Below are positions 23,698-31,822 of a stretch of 64,000 nt of DNA, one piece after another. Location of the stretch: assembly GCF_012317045.1 (NCBI RefSeq), contig NZ_CP051154.1:868001-932000 (forward strand). Reading direction: 5' to 3'. The notes below the pieces were generated by a model that worked only from the letters and a program-made list of their open reading frames with translations, ran no database searches and was not told the origin of the DNA. The stretch comes from Leifsonia sp. PS1209. GTDB lineage: Bacteria > Actinomycetota > Actinomycetes > Actinomycetales > Microbacteriaceae. The position numbers and the translations under genes are program-made. Each line of letters starts with the position of its first letter. Position 1 is the stretch's first letter.

Positions 23698-24765
23698 ATG
23701 GGAGCTCTTCCGCTGTGGCTCCTTGTCCTGATCTTCGTCGGTGGAGCAGCAGTGATCTGGGTCGCCGGGATTCAGCTGTCCAAGACCACCGACGTACTGG
23801 ACACCCGGCTGCATCTCGGAGACGCGCTCGGTGGCTTGATCGTGCTGGCGGCCGCTACGAACCTTCCGGAAATCGCGATCACGGTCAGCGCCGCGCTCTC
23901 CGGCTCGATCGATGTCGCGGTGGGGAACATCCTCGGCGGCATCGCGATCCAGACGGTGGTGATCGTCGTCCTCGACACCTTCGGCAAGCGCGGTAAAGAC
24001 GTGAAACCGATCACCTATCGCGCGGCTTCGCTCGGCCTCGTTCTGGAAGCGGTCGTAGTGATCGCCGTCCTCGCTGTTGTCATCGCGGGTAGTCAGCTTC
24101 CGCCCGGCCTGCTCTTTGCTCGCGTCACACCTGACGTGTTGTTGATCGCGGCGATCTGGGTCATCGGACTGTTCCTCGTGCACCGGGCAGGGAAGGGCCT
24201 GCCATGGCACCAAAACGGCGCCGCGCCGGACACGACCACGCCGCATCCGAGCGGACACCGCACTCGAACGAGGAAGAACTCGACACAGATGAGCACGGCA
24301 CGCGCGGCCGTGATCTTCGGCGTGTCGGCCGTCGCAACCCTTATCGCCGGAGTCGCGCTCGAACAGGCCGGCGATGCAGCCGCGAGCAGAATCGGTCTCT
24401 CTGGTGTGCTGTTCGGGGCGACTTGGCTCGCGCTGGCCACGAGCCTTCCCGAGATCTCCACGGGTTTGCAAGCCGTAAAACAGGGCGACGACAACCTCGC
24501 CATCAGCGACATCTTCGGCGGGAACGCGTTCCTGCCCGTCCTCTTTCTCGTCGCCTCGCTCATCAGTGGCAAAGCGGTTCTTCCGCAAGCCCACTCGAGC
24601 GACATCTACCTGACAGCGCTCGCGGCGCTCCTGACCGTCGTCTATGCGATCGGACTGGTGTTCCGGCCCCGCAGACATGTCGCCGGGATGGGTCTCGATT
24701 CCCTCATCGTCCTATTGCTTTACATCATCGGAATCGGTGGCCTCGTTGCCATCACGATCAGCTGA
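23698..24765 (+). CDS. CaCA-family sodium/calcium (cation/proton) exchanger
   Basis: A 355-aa antiporter with two inverted halves of about five membrane segments and a hydrophilic loop (about residues 165-205) between them. The alpha-repeat signatures are present in both halves: AATNLPEIAITVSAAL and ATSLPEISTGLQAV, each followed by a GN-containing helix (GNILGGIA, GNAFLP). Members exchange Ca2+ or other cations for Na+ or H+. It is rightward from the divergent region with operator copy F, so ion homeostasis may be part of the same regulon. Confidence 0.85.
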   Translation: MGALPLWLLVLIFVGGAAVIWVAGIQLSKTTDVLDTRLHLGDALGGLIVLAAATNLPEIAITVSAALSGSIDVAVGNILGGIAIQTVVIVVLDTFGKRGKDVKPITYRAASLGLVLEAVVVIAVLAVVIAGSQLPPGLLFARVTPDVLLIAAIWVIGLFLVHRAGKGLPWHQNGAAPDTTTPHPSGHRTRTRKNSTQMSTARAAVIFGVSAVATLIAGVALEQAGDAAASRIGLSGVLFGATWLALATSLPEISTGLQAVKQGDDNLAISDIFGGNAFLPVLFLVASLISGKAVLPQAHSSDIYLTALAALLTVVYAIGLVFRPRRHVAGMGLDSLIVLLLYIIGIGGLVAITIS

Positions 24766-25711
24766 TGTCCGATCGAGTACCGTTCATCGCTGCTCTCGAT
24801 GCCGAGGCTGTGGTCGACGGCCGCTGCCGGAGACCCTGGCCCCGCATCCCCTCGATCCACTTCGCGCGTTGTTCCGCGATTGCGAAGATGGTCCAGGGGC
24901 GCAATCCACGACCTGCGCCGCGCCGCATCCACGGAAGGCGGCGGCGCCTCCGCCCTCGACGTCGAATCCCACGCGCCGCGCCAAACAAGAGACGTCGATC
25001 CGGTGGCCGACGTCGGCTCCCGCGCTCACGTCGACGCTGGCTGCTGCGCGGCGCAGGTCGTGGACGGTCGCAGGTCGAGCTCGGTGCTGCGAGCGTGCCC
25101 CGATTGCGCCGGTCTCCCCGTCGTAACTACGGGCCTAGACGGTTCGTGCTGCGGTGTCGACGCTATACAGGCCGGCGACTAGGCGATGAAGGCAACGTCG
25201 CCCTAATCCCGGCTCCCTTCGTGGCTTCTCGCGAGGTGTAGACGTCGGCCGACCGCTTAGAACCATCTCACCGGACAACCGTCGTTCCTGGTTTGACCGT
25301 TGCGGAAGGGCGGGAGGCATGGACGAAAGCGGCGTCAGATTCGCGTGCGGAAATGGCTCCAGTTCTCGAACGGGTCGGCGAGAGCGGAACTGATGTCGCG
25401 GGCGCTGGCGCGAGGTCCTTGAGCCCGTGCCGGAACTAGTTCCTTCCACCATAGCGTCGGCGTCTGAGGCACGACTGCTGGATGAATGTGATTCATCGGC
25501 AGGGGAGTGAGACTCGTGAGCCCCATGCGCGTGTTGCACCACCATTTGAGTGCGTTCGCCGTTGGCAGCTCACGGATCAGCGTTCGTGACAACATTTTGA
25601 CAACACTCGGGTGAAACAGAGGAGCATCGCGTGATAGCGAGGAACGTCTCACCTGCCCGATATTCCGCGGATGTCCGCTAGGTGTCTGAGGTGAGCTGGG
25701 ACCGCGCTAGA
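24766..25711. other. No confident gene; possible decayed sequence
   Basis: About 950 bases without a convincing coding region. A rightward frame (24799-25182, starting MPRLWSTAAAGDPGPASPRS) has a GC-rich third position in its middle part, but no ribosome binding site or recognised domain. Another frame starts at 24765, overlapping the exchanger stop, and soon becomes Arg-rich and unlike a protein. From 25200 base composition drifts lower in GC. I read it as decayed DNA between two mobile segments. Confidence 0.4.
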
Positions 25712-25737
25712 GTTCGAATCCCACGCCCTCCTCCGCA
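25712..25737 (+). other. tRNA 3'-end-like fragment, probable old attachment site
   Basis: The 26 bases contain a T-loop (TTCGAAT) preceded by G and followed by CCCAC and an acceptor-like 3' strand ending CTCCGCA. The 5' strand of the T-stem is not complementary (TAGAG in front), so only the 3' part of a tRNA is present. Integrases that use tRNA 3' ends leave such duplications at the distal element boundary. Confidence 0.5.
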
Positions 25738-25766
25738 ATGGCGCCACCGTCCGCGTGGCCCGGTAC

Positions 25767-26753
25767 TCAGCCGGTGGGCTTGTCGTTTGAGGGACGGCGG
25801 TAACGGGCCTCGTACGCGTCGTCGCCCTGCACCAGCATGTCCAGCACCTCATTCAGCCTCCGTTCCTCATAGGAATTCCGCGGGGCTGGGAGGTGGAGCT
25901 GCTCGTAGAGTTTGAATCTGTTGAGGTAGAGCCACGCCTCGAATGCTTGACCGTATGCGTGCGCGGCGGACAAGGCGCCGCGATAGGAGATCCACGCCGC
26001 CGCGAATGGCAGCACGGCGAGCAGAAGCCAGAGGCCGTGCGGCCAGAGGGCAATTGTCGAGACCATGGCGCAGAAAAGGCTGACCGCTGTCATCCGCACA
26101 GCCAAGTCCATCTCCTGCCGCTGGTCTTGGACATAGGCGGTGTGGCCAGGATCGGCGACCATACCGATGTACGTGGCCCAGTCCAGAATGGGCAGATCGA
26201 TCGCCTTGCCGCCGCGCGTCTCGTAGCGGCGAAGTACATTGCCCAGGCGGGTCGGGAGGATGTGGTCTGGGTTGGCCGGATAGGAGCCGATGACCGTTGT
26301 GCTCGCAGTGAACGTGAGGGCTCGCATCAGGGTTGACCACGGGTGGCCGCGTCGATCTGTCGGAGGGATCGCCGCGAGCGCCTGCTCCTGAAGCGCCACT
26401 GACGTCTCACGGCGCCTTGCCTGCGTCAGAGCTCGTCTGTATGCGAGCGCCAGGCCGACGTGACTCGATCCCCAGTACCCTTCCATGGCCTGGGTGATGA
26501 TGAACTGGATCGGGTGCGTGACGACGGCGATCGTGATCGCCACCGCGATGAGCGCCAGGCCCTGAAGGGGTTGGGCGATCGGGTTGTTCGTGGCGAGCGC
26601 GGACCAGTCGAGGGGCGATTGCCAGGGACGGAGCACGAAGAGCAGATACAACCACGTGGTACCGATCAGCGAGGGGACGGTCGAGACGACGCCGAAATAC
26701 CTGCCGATGGTCGATGTCGTCCCGAGGCTTGGATCGGAGGTGAGGTCAGCCAT
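25767..26753 (-). CDS. Hypothetical membrane protein, 328 aa
   Basis: I do not recognise the family. The protein has two hydrophobic segments in the first 90 residues (about 25-45 and 66-90) and a hydrophobic pair near 222-255; between them is a soluble stretch of 130 residues. The C-terminal 70 residues are charged. The ATG at 26753 lies seven bases after the stop of a small zinc-ribbon-like gene, so the two form an operon. It sits just inside the tRNA-like fragment at 25712, next to other accessory genes. Confidence 0.65.
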   Translation of the reverse strand: MADLTSDPSLGTTSTIGRYFGVVSTVPSLIGTTWLYLLFVLRPWQSPLDWSALATNNPIAQPLQGLALIAVAITIAVVTHPIQFIITQAMEGYWGSSHVGLALAYRRALTQARRRETSVALQEQALAAIPPTDRRGHPWSTLMRALTFTASTTVIGSYPANPDHILPTRLGNVLRRYETRGGKAIDLPILDWATYIGMVADPGHTAYVQDQRQEMDLAVRMTAVSLFCAMVSTIALWPHGLWLLLAVLPFAAAWISYRGALSAAHAYGQAFEAWLYLNRFKLYEQLHLPAPRNSYEERRLNEVLDMLVQGDDAYEARYRRPSNDKPTG

Positions 26754-26759
26754 TTCTGC

Positions 26760-26915
26760 CTAGGAGCGGTCGGTCCAGTGCCCAGCGACGCAACACTGCC
26801 TCGACTTACGGACATTCACGATCGGCTTCCCGCAGAGCGGGCACACGGCGCCTCCAAGCCCTTCCCGCAGCGGCCCCTGACCGGGCGGGGTGTGCGGAGC
26901 ACTATTGTTGCCCAT
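26760..26915 (-). CDS. 51-aa cysteine-rich small protein
   Basis: ATG at 26915 is preceded by GGAGG with a five-base spacer, a strong start. The product has a flexible first 23 residues and then CPLCGKPIVNVRKSRQCCV followed by GHW, which gives a CxxC knuckle, a CC pair and a His: enough for one zinc site. It directly precedes the 328-aa membrane protein gene and probably works with it. No named family is recognised. Confidence 0.6.
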   Translation of the reverse strand: MGNNSAPHTPPGQGPLREGLGGAVCPLCGKPIVNVRKSRQCCVAGHWTDRS

Positions 26916-27022
26916 GGCTTCCTCCGATCCACCCTGCGCCTAGCCTACTCCGCGCAGTATTTCAAGTGAATGCCCCGGTGTGTCACCTCTCCGAACGATG
27001 GGCCGCCTGCGAGGATGCTCGC

Positions 27023-27724
27023 ATGACGGGAGAGAACGCTCCCTCCGAGGGCGAACAGTCGTCACTGAGTGAAGCTGCCGCGCCGGCATCAGGCGTGGTG
27101 GCCGAGACTGCGGCTCCTCCCGAGAAGGCCCCTCCGCTCGGCAAGTGGCTGTGGGTGTTGCCTCCCGTACTGACGGCGCTGCTCGCGTTCGGGGTCGCCA
27201 TCTGGGGCCCCGGCTTCGGTGCCGGTGCGATCGCGGCGCTCGGGGCGTGGATCGTCTGGGCGATCGCACGCGAGGCAGGCACGCGCCGGGCGCCTGTCTT
27301 CGCGCTCGCGTTGGGTGCCGCCGCGGGCGTCCTGCTCTTTCTGCTCTGCACCCAACAGAGCGCCCATGTCTTCGGGTCGCCGGCTCCCGCGGTGGCCTCC
27401 CATGCTGCTACGCCGACGCCGACGCCGACGCCGACTTCGACGCAGGGCGCCAGCGCGATCACCTGCAGCGCCGAGATCGAGCGGAGTGCCTCGGACGCCT
27501 CGACTGTCTCGGTGACCGGGAGCGTCGCGCAGCTGCCTGACGCCGCGAAGGCGACCACGGTCGCGACGTCCGACGGTCGCGTGCTGGCCACCGAGGACTC
27601 CTACCCTGACGACAAGGGCGTCGCGACGATCCGGCTCTCGTTGACATCGGCGCCGGGCGAGGCCGTGCAAATCCGCACGGAGGTCCGTGTCGGCGCTCAG
27701 ATTCTGCAGTCGTGCGGGTGGTGA
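27023..27724 (+). CDS. Membrane protein with extracytoplasmic C-terminal domain
   Basis: A 233-aa protein. Residues 1-45 are acidic and disordered, followed by three hydrophobic segments (about 48-105), a TPTPTPTPTS linker and a 90-residue C-terminal domain with two Cys (CSAEIERS and the final SCGW), which could form a disulfide outside the cell. ATG at 27023 is set by GAGGA seven bases ahead. I do not recognise the C-terminal domain. It is divergent from the small zinc-ribbon operon. Confidence 0.6.
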   Translation: MTGENAPSEGEQSSLSEAAAPASGVVAETAAPPEKAPPLGKWLWVLPPVLTALLAFGVAIWGPGFGAGAIAALGAWIVWAIAREAGTRRAPVFALALGAAAGVLLFLLCTQQSAHVFGSPAPAVASHAATPTPTPTPTSTQGASAITCSAEIERSASDASTVSVTGSVAQLPDAAKATTVATSDGRVLATEDSYPDDKGVATIRLSLTSAPGEAVQIRTEVRVGAQILQSCGW

Positions 27725-27812
27725 ATTCGGGATGTTTGGCGCTTCATCATCGCGCAAGTCCCTTGCGAGCCATTGAGAATCTCGCTCGTTTGTTGGATCG
27801 TGTGATGCGACG

Positions 27813-27980
27813 TCAATCAGCCATCCAACGCCGGGGTCGAGGGAGTTCGCCTATATCGGAAATGACATTGCATTCCGCGATCTGCTCCGTGCTGAGACCA
27901 ACGTCGACGGCAGCGACGCGCTCAATGGTCACACCCTGGAGGCTCGCGCCCGCGAACATGATCGAGCCTTTTGTGCCCAT
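27813..27980 (-). CDS. Possible 55-aa ORF downstream of truncated gene
   Basis: An open frame from ATG (27980) to TGA (27813-27815) encodes MGTKGSIMFAGASLQGVTIE and ends PRPRRWMAD. It is in the same reading frame as the upstream pseudogene, separated by one stop and eight codons, so it may be the tail of that gene or a separate small gene. No ribosome binding site is visible. Confidence 0.3.
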   Translation of the reverse strand: MGTKGSIMFAGASLQGVTIERVAAVDVGLSTEQIAECNVISDIGELPRPRRWMAD

Positions 27981-28001
27981 GCGAGTCGCGCGTACTCGTG
28001 G

Positions 28002-28676
28002 CTAGGAAGTAAAGGACCATCCGGTCCTGCGGATCGGTAACTTTTCCCTTCGGAATTCCTCGTTCCCGCTCCGGTTGGCGATGAGGTTCAAATGCGTGAC
28101 CCGGGCGAGCATCGCAGCATCGAGTGCCATTGCAGTCACCGAAGGTTTCGTCGTCAGCCAGGCACGGTTGTCGCCGTCGGATGCGATCTTTTCGACGTCG
28201 CTCGCATAGAGCATCCTCCTGAATGATGAGTGGCTTAGACCGCTGAGAAACCCCCAAGCGCCCCGCGCGGCGCTTGCTCCAGGGCCCAAGGTCGGGCCGA
28301 TGTCGCTAAGGATGGGGCCGAAGCCAGGGTGACCGGACGAAATCTCGTCGAACGCGATGCCGGGCGCCTCACCCACTTCGCGAACCGAGTGTTTCTTCGG
28401 TATCTCGGCGCGCACAAAGGCCCGCAGTTTTCGCTGCTTTGCGATCGTCTCCGCCTTCCCGTCGGGGGTTTCAGCATTCGTGAAGACGCGGACAAGCCTG
28501 CCATCTTCTTTCAGGTCAGAAATTCTGACCTGAAGTACCCGCTTGACACGCTCACGACGCTCCTCGGGTGCGACGGCCCAGACGCCGAGAGAGGCCGACT
28601 CGATCGCTGTTCGGAGGACGGGGTAGTGAGCTGCGAGCGGTAACTGGATGCGGCCGTCCTTTGGCGCTGTAAGCAT
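28002..28676 (-). pseudogene. 5'-truncated hypothetical protein
   Basis: The protein frame (MLTAPKDGRIQLPLAAHYPV to RRTGWSFTS, about 224 residues) is coherent but not a family I can name. Upstream of 28676 the frame runs straight into the tRNA-like fragment at 28691-28716, giving the false peptide ARWDSNPRA that marks translation of a tRNA 3' end. The natural N-terminus therefore seems to have been cut off by integration. It could still be expressed from the internal ATG at 28676, but no ribosome binding site is visible. Confidence 0.5.
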
Positions 28677-28690
28677 CTTGCGCGCAGCTC

Positions 28691-28716
28691 GTGGGTTCGA
28701 GTCCCATCGCGCAGCC
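28691..28716 (+). other. tRNA 3'-end-like fragment, second probable attachment site
   Basis: GTGGG, T-loop TTCGAGT, CCCAT form a complete T-arm (one G-T pair), followed by CGCGCAG as an acceptor-like 3' strand. No D-arm or anticodon arm lies upstream. It differs from the fragment at 25712 and from tRNA-Ser at 31429, so a different tRNA was the target. Confidence 0.5.
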
Positions 28717-29069
28717 TCGTTATACGACCGCCCGCTATGCCGCCGTGGGCAACTACTCGCGAACACACTTCGACGCGACCCGGACTTCCGTGATCCTGGT
28801 CACTCGTTACACCGACCCGTAGTGAAACGAAGTCGAGACATGCCCGACTTCGAACACTGACTTGGTGCTCGCGTTCCTCGGAGTGATTCGACCAAAACCG
28901 GCGGCTGCGGGGGCGCAGCCGACTGGAAGTCGTAGACCTCCCTGATCTACACCCGCAAATACGGCGATGATCGGGCGCCATGTCTCGATGCTAGATGGCG
29001 CGTTAAGGGGTGATCCGGCCGCAGTGAGGCGCAGCATGACTTGCCGCTCGCTTCGGGCAAGATGCAACT

Positions 29070-30008
29070 ATGACTGATCTGCGCGCGAGTTCACCCGACT
29101 ACCACCCGCGGGTGTTCGTCTCTTACGCCTCCGAGCCAGCAATTGACACGTGGGTCTTGCAGCTCTGCACACGCCTTATGGCTAATGGCGTAGATGTCAT
29201 CTACGACCGTTGGGATGTGGCGGCGGGCGATGACCTTCCGCACTTCATGGAGTCTGGCCTCCGTGATTCGGACCGAGTCCTTCTAATCAGCTCGGACGAG
29301 TACATCCGAAAGGCAAATGCGGGTCGAAACGGTGCCGGGTACGAGAAGAAGATCATGACCGCAGCGATGATGACTGATCCCATTTCGAATCGCATTGTTC
29401 CCGTCATTCGAAACGCAGCTGTTGAGCCCCCGGTGCCGACCTTTCTAAGCGGGAGCAGGTACGTGGACTTTCGCGAGGATCAAGCGTTCGAGTCGAAATA
29501 CGTAGAGCTGATCCACGAGCTTTACGGTCGACGAATCGTTTCCAGACCGCCTCTAGGACCGAATCCGTTTGCAGAGGCAAGCGAAACGTTGGCTGCAATC
29601 CAAATCGGCCACGATCCGCTCGAGTACCGCACCGATGCGCTTGTTGGCGAGATCGAGTTTCCGTACGAAAACAACAACGGCCGCTTCACGATCGGCACTG
29701 GAGCTCAACAATTCACTGTCGCCACGTCGGGCGCAGGGTCCGGGTCGGCGTATTTCTATAGCGATCCCGCAGATATTCATTCGATTGCGATCGCGCCGGA
29801 GACACCGCTGTCCGAAGTTGGGCCGATCGCCGCATACGACTTTTCGTCGCGCAGTAGGCATGCTCGCGTGGGAGATGCGGTGATTTTGATCAACACGTCG
29901 GGTCGAGTGGCCGCGTTGGAAGTCAAACGCGTGACCATTCGTGAAACTTCGCCAGACAGAGTTCCGCGTCTTTCGTTCAAGTTTGTGGTTCTGGCGGAGC
30001 CGGAATGA
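29070..30008 (+). CDS. TIR/SEFIR-domain protein, possible defence gene
   Basis: A 312-aa protein. Residues 14-150 form a TIR/SEFIR domain: RVFVSYASEP, DVIYDRWDVAAGDDLPHFME, and RVLLISSDEYIRKANAGRNG follow the family order. Such domains in bacteria occur in NAD-degrading or signalling antiphage proteins. The C-terminal 150 residues look strand-rich and are not recognised; they could be the sensing part. The gene stands alone, has lower GC than its neighbours and lies 165 bases before the integrase gene, a common location for defence cargo. A defence role is inferred. Confidence 0.75.
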   Translation: MTDLRASSPDYHPRVFVSYASEPAIDTWVLQLCTRLMANGVDVIYDRWDVAAGDDLPHFMESGLRDSDRVLLISSDEYIRKANAGRNGAGYEKKIMTAAMMTDPISNRIVPVIRNAAVEPPVPTFLSGSRYVDFREDQAFESKYVELIHELYGRRIVSRPPLGPNPFAEASETLAAIQIGHDPLEYRTDALVGEIEFPYENNNGRFTIGTGAQQFTVATSGAGSGSAYFYSDPADIHSIAIAPETPLSEVGPIAAYDFSSRSRHARVGDAVILINTSGRVAALEVKRVTIRETSPDRVPRLSFKFVVLAEPE

Positions 30009-30172
30009 CGCTACAGGCGGTCAGCCTCGGGCGGTACGGGGCGCGCTTGTGATCGGTACCGGTGGCCACCCGTCAATGCAATTCTTTGAAGATTTCTCCC
30101 GCTGAGAGCTCTTCCGCGAGCGTGCGCGCCGATCCAAGGCGAACTCCGGAACGTGTACGTGAGGAGGTCGTC

Positions 30173-31360
30173 ATGGGAACGGTTACTCCATACGAGACAA
30201 GCGCTGGTCGTCGTTGGCGCGTCAGATATCGCACACCAGAACATCGCCAAACGGACAAGCGCGGCTTTCGGACCAAGCGCGACGCAGAGCTCTATTTGGC
30301 GAATGTGGAAGTGTCCAAGGCAGCCGGCTCGTTCGTAGACCCGCAGGCATCGAGGGTGACGGTCGGCGAGCTGGCTTCAGCCTGGCTCGCAAACAAGCGT
30401 CAGGCGATGAAGCCCTCGAGCTTCCATTCCATCGAGACGTCGTGGCGCGTATACGTCCAGCCGCGGTGGGCTACCACGGCTGTCGGTGCAATTCGGCCGA
30501 GTGCCGTTGCGCAATGGATCCGTGAGCTGGGAGAGGGGTCGGCCGCCTCGAACCCACGCGCAGCATGGACCGCCGACGCGTCAAGGCCGCGTTCGGCGAC
30601 GGTCGTATTGCGCGCGCTCGGGGTTCTGGCCGGCATCCTCGATGTAGCGCTGAAGGACGGCCGTATCCCCAAGAACGTTGCCCGCGGGGCCGATGGTGTG
30701 CCACGCAAGCACTCAAGCAAGGCGCGCAGATACCTGAGTCACGAGGAGGTCATTCTTTTCGCCGAAGCGGCTGAAACTGACATGCAGGCGACGCTCCTGA
30801 TGGTTCTCGCCTACTGTGGACTCCGCTGGGCCGAAGCCACCGGACTTCGCGTCCGAGACGTCTCCATGAGGCGGCGCCGATTGGAGATTAACCACACCGC
30901 CACCGAGGTCGACGGCAACGTGGTCGAGGGCGTTCCCAAGTCGTGGGAGCGACGATCCGTCCCGTTTCCGGACTTCCTGAAGGAACCGCTTACTCGTCTC
31001 TGTGCCGGGAAGGGCCTTGATGATCTGGTGTTCGCCGATCGGTTCGGCGGCTTCCTCCGCCGCCCGAGCGCCAGCAAGAACAAGCGGTCCTGGTTCCTGA
31101 CCGCGCTCGCCGGAGCCGGCCTCGAGCGGCTCACGCCGCACGACCTCCGACACACGGCCGCAAGCCTGGCGGTCAGCTCGGGGGCCAATGTCAAAGCCGT
31201 CCAGCGGATGCTCGGGCACAAGTCGGCTGCGATGACCCTCGACACCTACGCCGACCTCTTCGACGACGACCTCGATGAGGTCGCGATGCGCCTGAATGAG
31301 GGGGGTCATCAGAAAAATGTGGGCAAAGTGTGGGCACGGAGAGCCGAATCGGCCGAGTGA
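30173..31360 (+). CDS. Tyrosine recombinase/phage-type integrase
   Basis: A 395-aa site-specific recombinase. An N-terminal AP2-like arm-binding part (residues 5-45) precedes a core-binding domain and the catalytic domain with Arg in YCGLRWAEATGL, HDLRHTAAS (HxxR), GHKSAAMT and the nucleophile in LDTYADL. All catalytic residues are present. ATG at 30173 has GGAGG ahead, although the frame is open 111 bases further upstream. It ends 68 bases from the 3' end of tRNA-Ser(GGA), so this tRNA is the probable attachment site. Confidence 0.92.
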   Translation: MGTVTPYETSAGRRWRVRYRTPEHRQTDKRGFRTKRDAELYLANVEVSKAAGSFVDPQASRVTVGELASAWLANKRQAMKPSSFHSIETSWRVYVQPRWATTAVGAIRPSAVAQWIRELGEGSAASNPRAAWTADASRPRSATVVLRALGVLAGILDVALKDGRIPKNVARGADGVPRKHSSKARRYLSHEEVILFAEAAETDMQATLLMVLAYCGLRWAEATGLRVRDVSMRRRRLEINHTATEVDGNVVEGVPKSWERRSVPFPDFLKEPLTRLCAGKGLDDLVFADRFGGFLRRPSASKNKRSWFLTALAGAGLERLTPHDLRHTAASLAVSSGANVKAVQRMLGHKSAAMTLDTYADLFDDDLDEVAMRLNEGGHQKNVGKVWARRAESAE

Positions 31361-31370
31361 GGAAAGGGCA

Positions 31371-31412
31371 AAGGCCCCGACTTCCGCGTAATCACGCGGA
31401 TCTCGGGGCCTT
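31371..31412 (+). terminator. Strong hairpin after the integrase gene
   Basis: AAGGCCCCGA (31371-31380) pairs with TCGGGGCCTT (31403-31412), and an inner CCGCG/CGCGG pair extends the stem. It lies between the integrase stop and the 3' end of the convergent tRNA-Ser gene and could end transcription from both sides. Confidence 0.75.
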
Positions 31413-31428
31413 CAATCACTTGGAGAAA

Positions 31429-31516
31429 TGGCGGAGAATGGGGGATTCGAACCCCCGAGGGCTTGCACCCAACACGCTTTCCAAGCGTGCGCCATAGGCC
31501 ACTAGGCGAATTCTCC
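31429..31516 (-). tRNA. tRNA-Ser (anticodon GGA)
   Basis: The minus strand folds as a class II tRNA: acceptor GGAGAAT/ATTCTCC, anticodon arm CGCTTGGAAAGCG with anticodon GGA, a long variable arm (TTGGGTGCAAGCCCTC), T-arm GGGGGTTCGAATCCCCC, discriminator G and an encoded CCA. The 3' end faces the integrase gene. The first base is at 31516. Confidence 0.93.
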
Positions 31517-31623
31517 TGAGGCGGTGTTACTCCCGGAGGAGCAACGGCCACGAAGTATCCTACCGGGTCCGCGGGGGTGCTCGGTGCCAACACCTCTCAG
31601 TCTGACCCGCTACACTGGTTCCC

Positions 31624-31711
31624 GGCTCCTCACGTGGCGCCATCCAGGCCAACTCCCCCAGGGCGGAAACGCAGCAAGGGTAACCGGGCTCTGGCGGGTG
31701 CGTGAGGGGTC
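31624..31711 (+). ncRNA. ffs: Signal recognition particle RNA (small bacterial type)
   Basis: The conserved SRP Alu-less hairpin loop is clear: CCAGGGCGGAAACGCAGCAA, with the GGAA tetraloop and the asymmetric loop that binds Ffh. Outer strands CTCCTCACG and CGTGAGGGG pair, followed by TCTTTTTCTTT as terminator. It partners with Ffh and FtsY in co-translational membrane targeting. Ends are set from the pairing and may be off by several bases. Confidence 0.88.
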
Positions 31712-31764
31712 TTTTTCTTTGCCGTCGGTCAGGTTGTTCCGCGTACAGTTGAGCAGAGCACAGG

Positions 31765-31791
31765 CGCTCTTCTACACTCTGTAGAAGAGCG
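31765..31791. promoter_or_regulatory. 27-bp perfect inverted repeat upstream of DUF1254 gene
   Basis: Arms of 12 bp (CGCTCTTCTACA and its complement) flank a 3-base centre. It lies 32 bases before the DUF1254 start. No T tract follows, so an operator is more likely than a terminator. No regulator gene is adjacent. Confidence 0.6.
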
Positions 31792-31822
31792 GTCGAGATC
31801 CGCCGATTGAGTGAGGTGCTGG

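Larger units (their letters stand above)
1..31428. mobile_element. Accessory/genomic island abutting tRNA-Ser; left end outside window
   Basis: Everything left of the tRNA-Ser gene has accessory character: a tyrosine recombinase next to the tRNA 3' end, a ParB-type protein, truncated genes, tRNA 3'-end fragments, a TIR-domain gene of lower GC, and a stress-gene block under its own shared operator. DNA right of the tRNA is housekeeping. The two inner tRNA-like fragments suggest several elements inserted one after another. I cannot see the left attachment site, so the extent is an inference. Confidence 0.55.

Noticed and set aside
21631..24678. A 1015-codon leftward open frame covering GH15 and the CaCA gene region
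   Set aside because: Only the part from 23481 downward reads as GH15; the rest is the antisense of the exchanger gene and has no protein-like features.
24799..25182. 127-aa frame after the exchanger gene
   Set aside because: No ribosome binding site, no recognisable domain, and codon quality is good only in part; kept as an unresolved region.
25712..25718. GTTCGAA as half of a LexA box
   Set aside because: No complementary half at the right distance; the context is a tRNA T-loop.
27400..27445. CGACGC-type tandem repeat as a minisatellite or CRISPR-like array
   Set aside because: It encodes the Thr-Pro linker of the membrane protein at 27023-27724; no CRISPR array is visible anywhere in the window.
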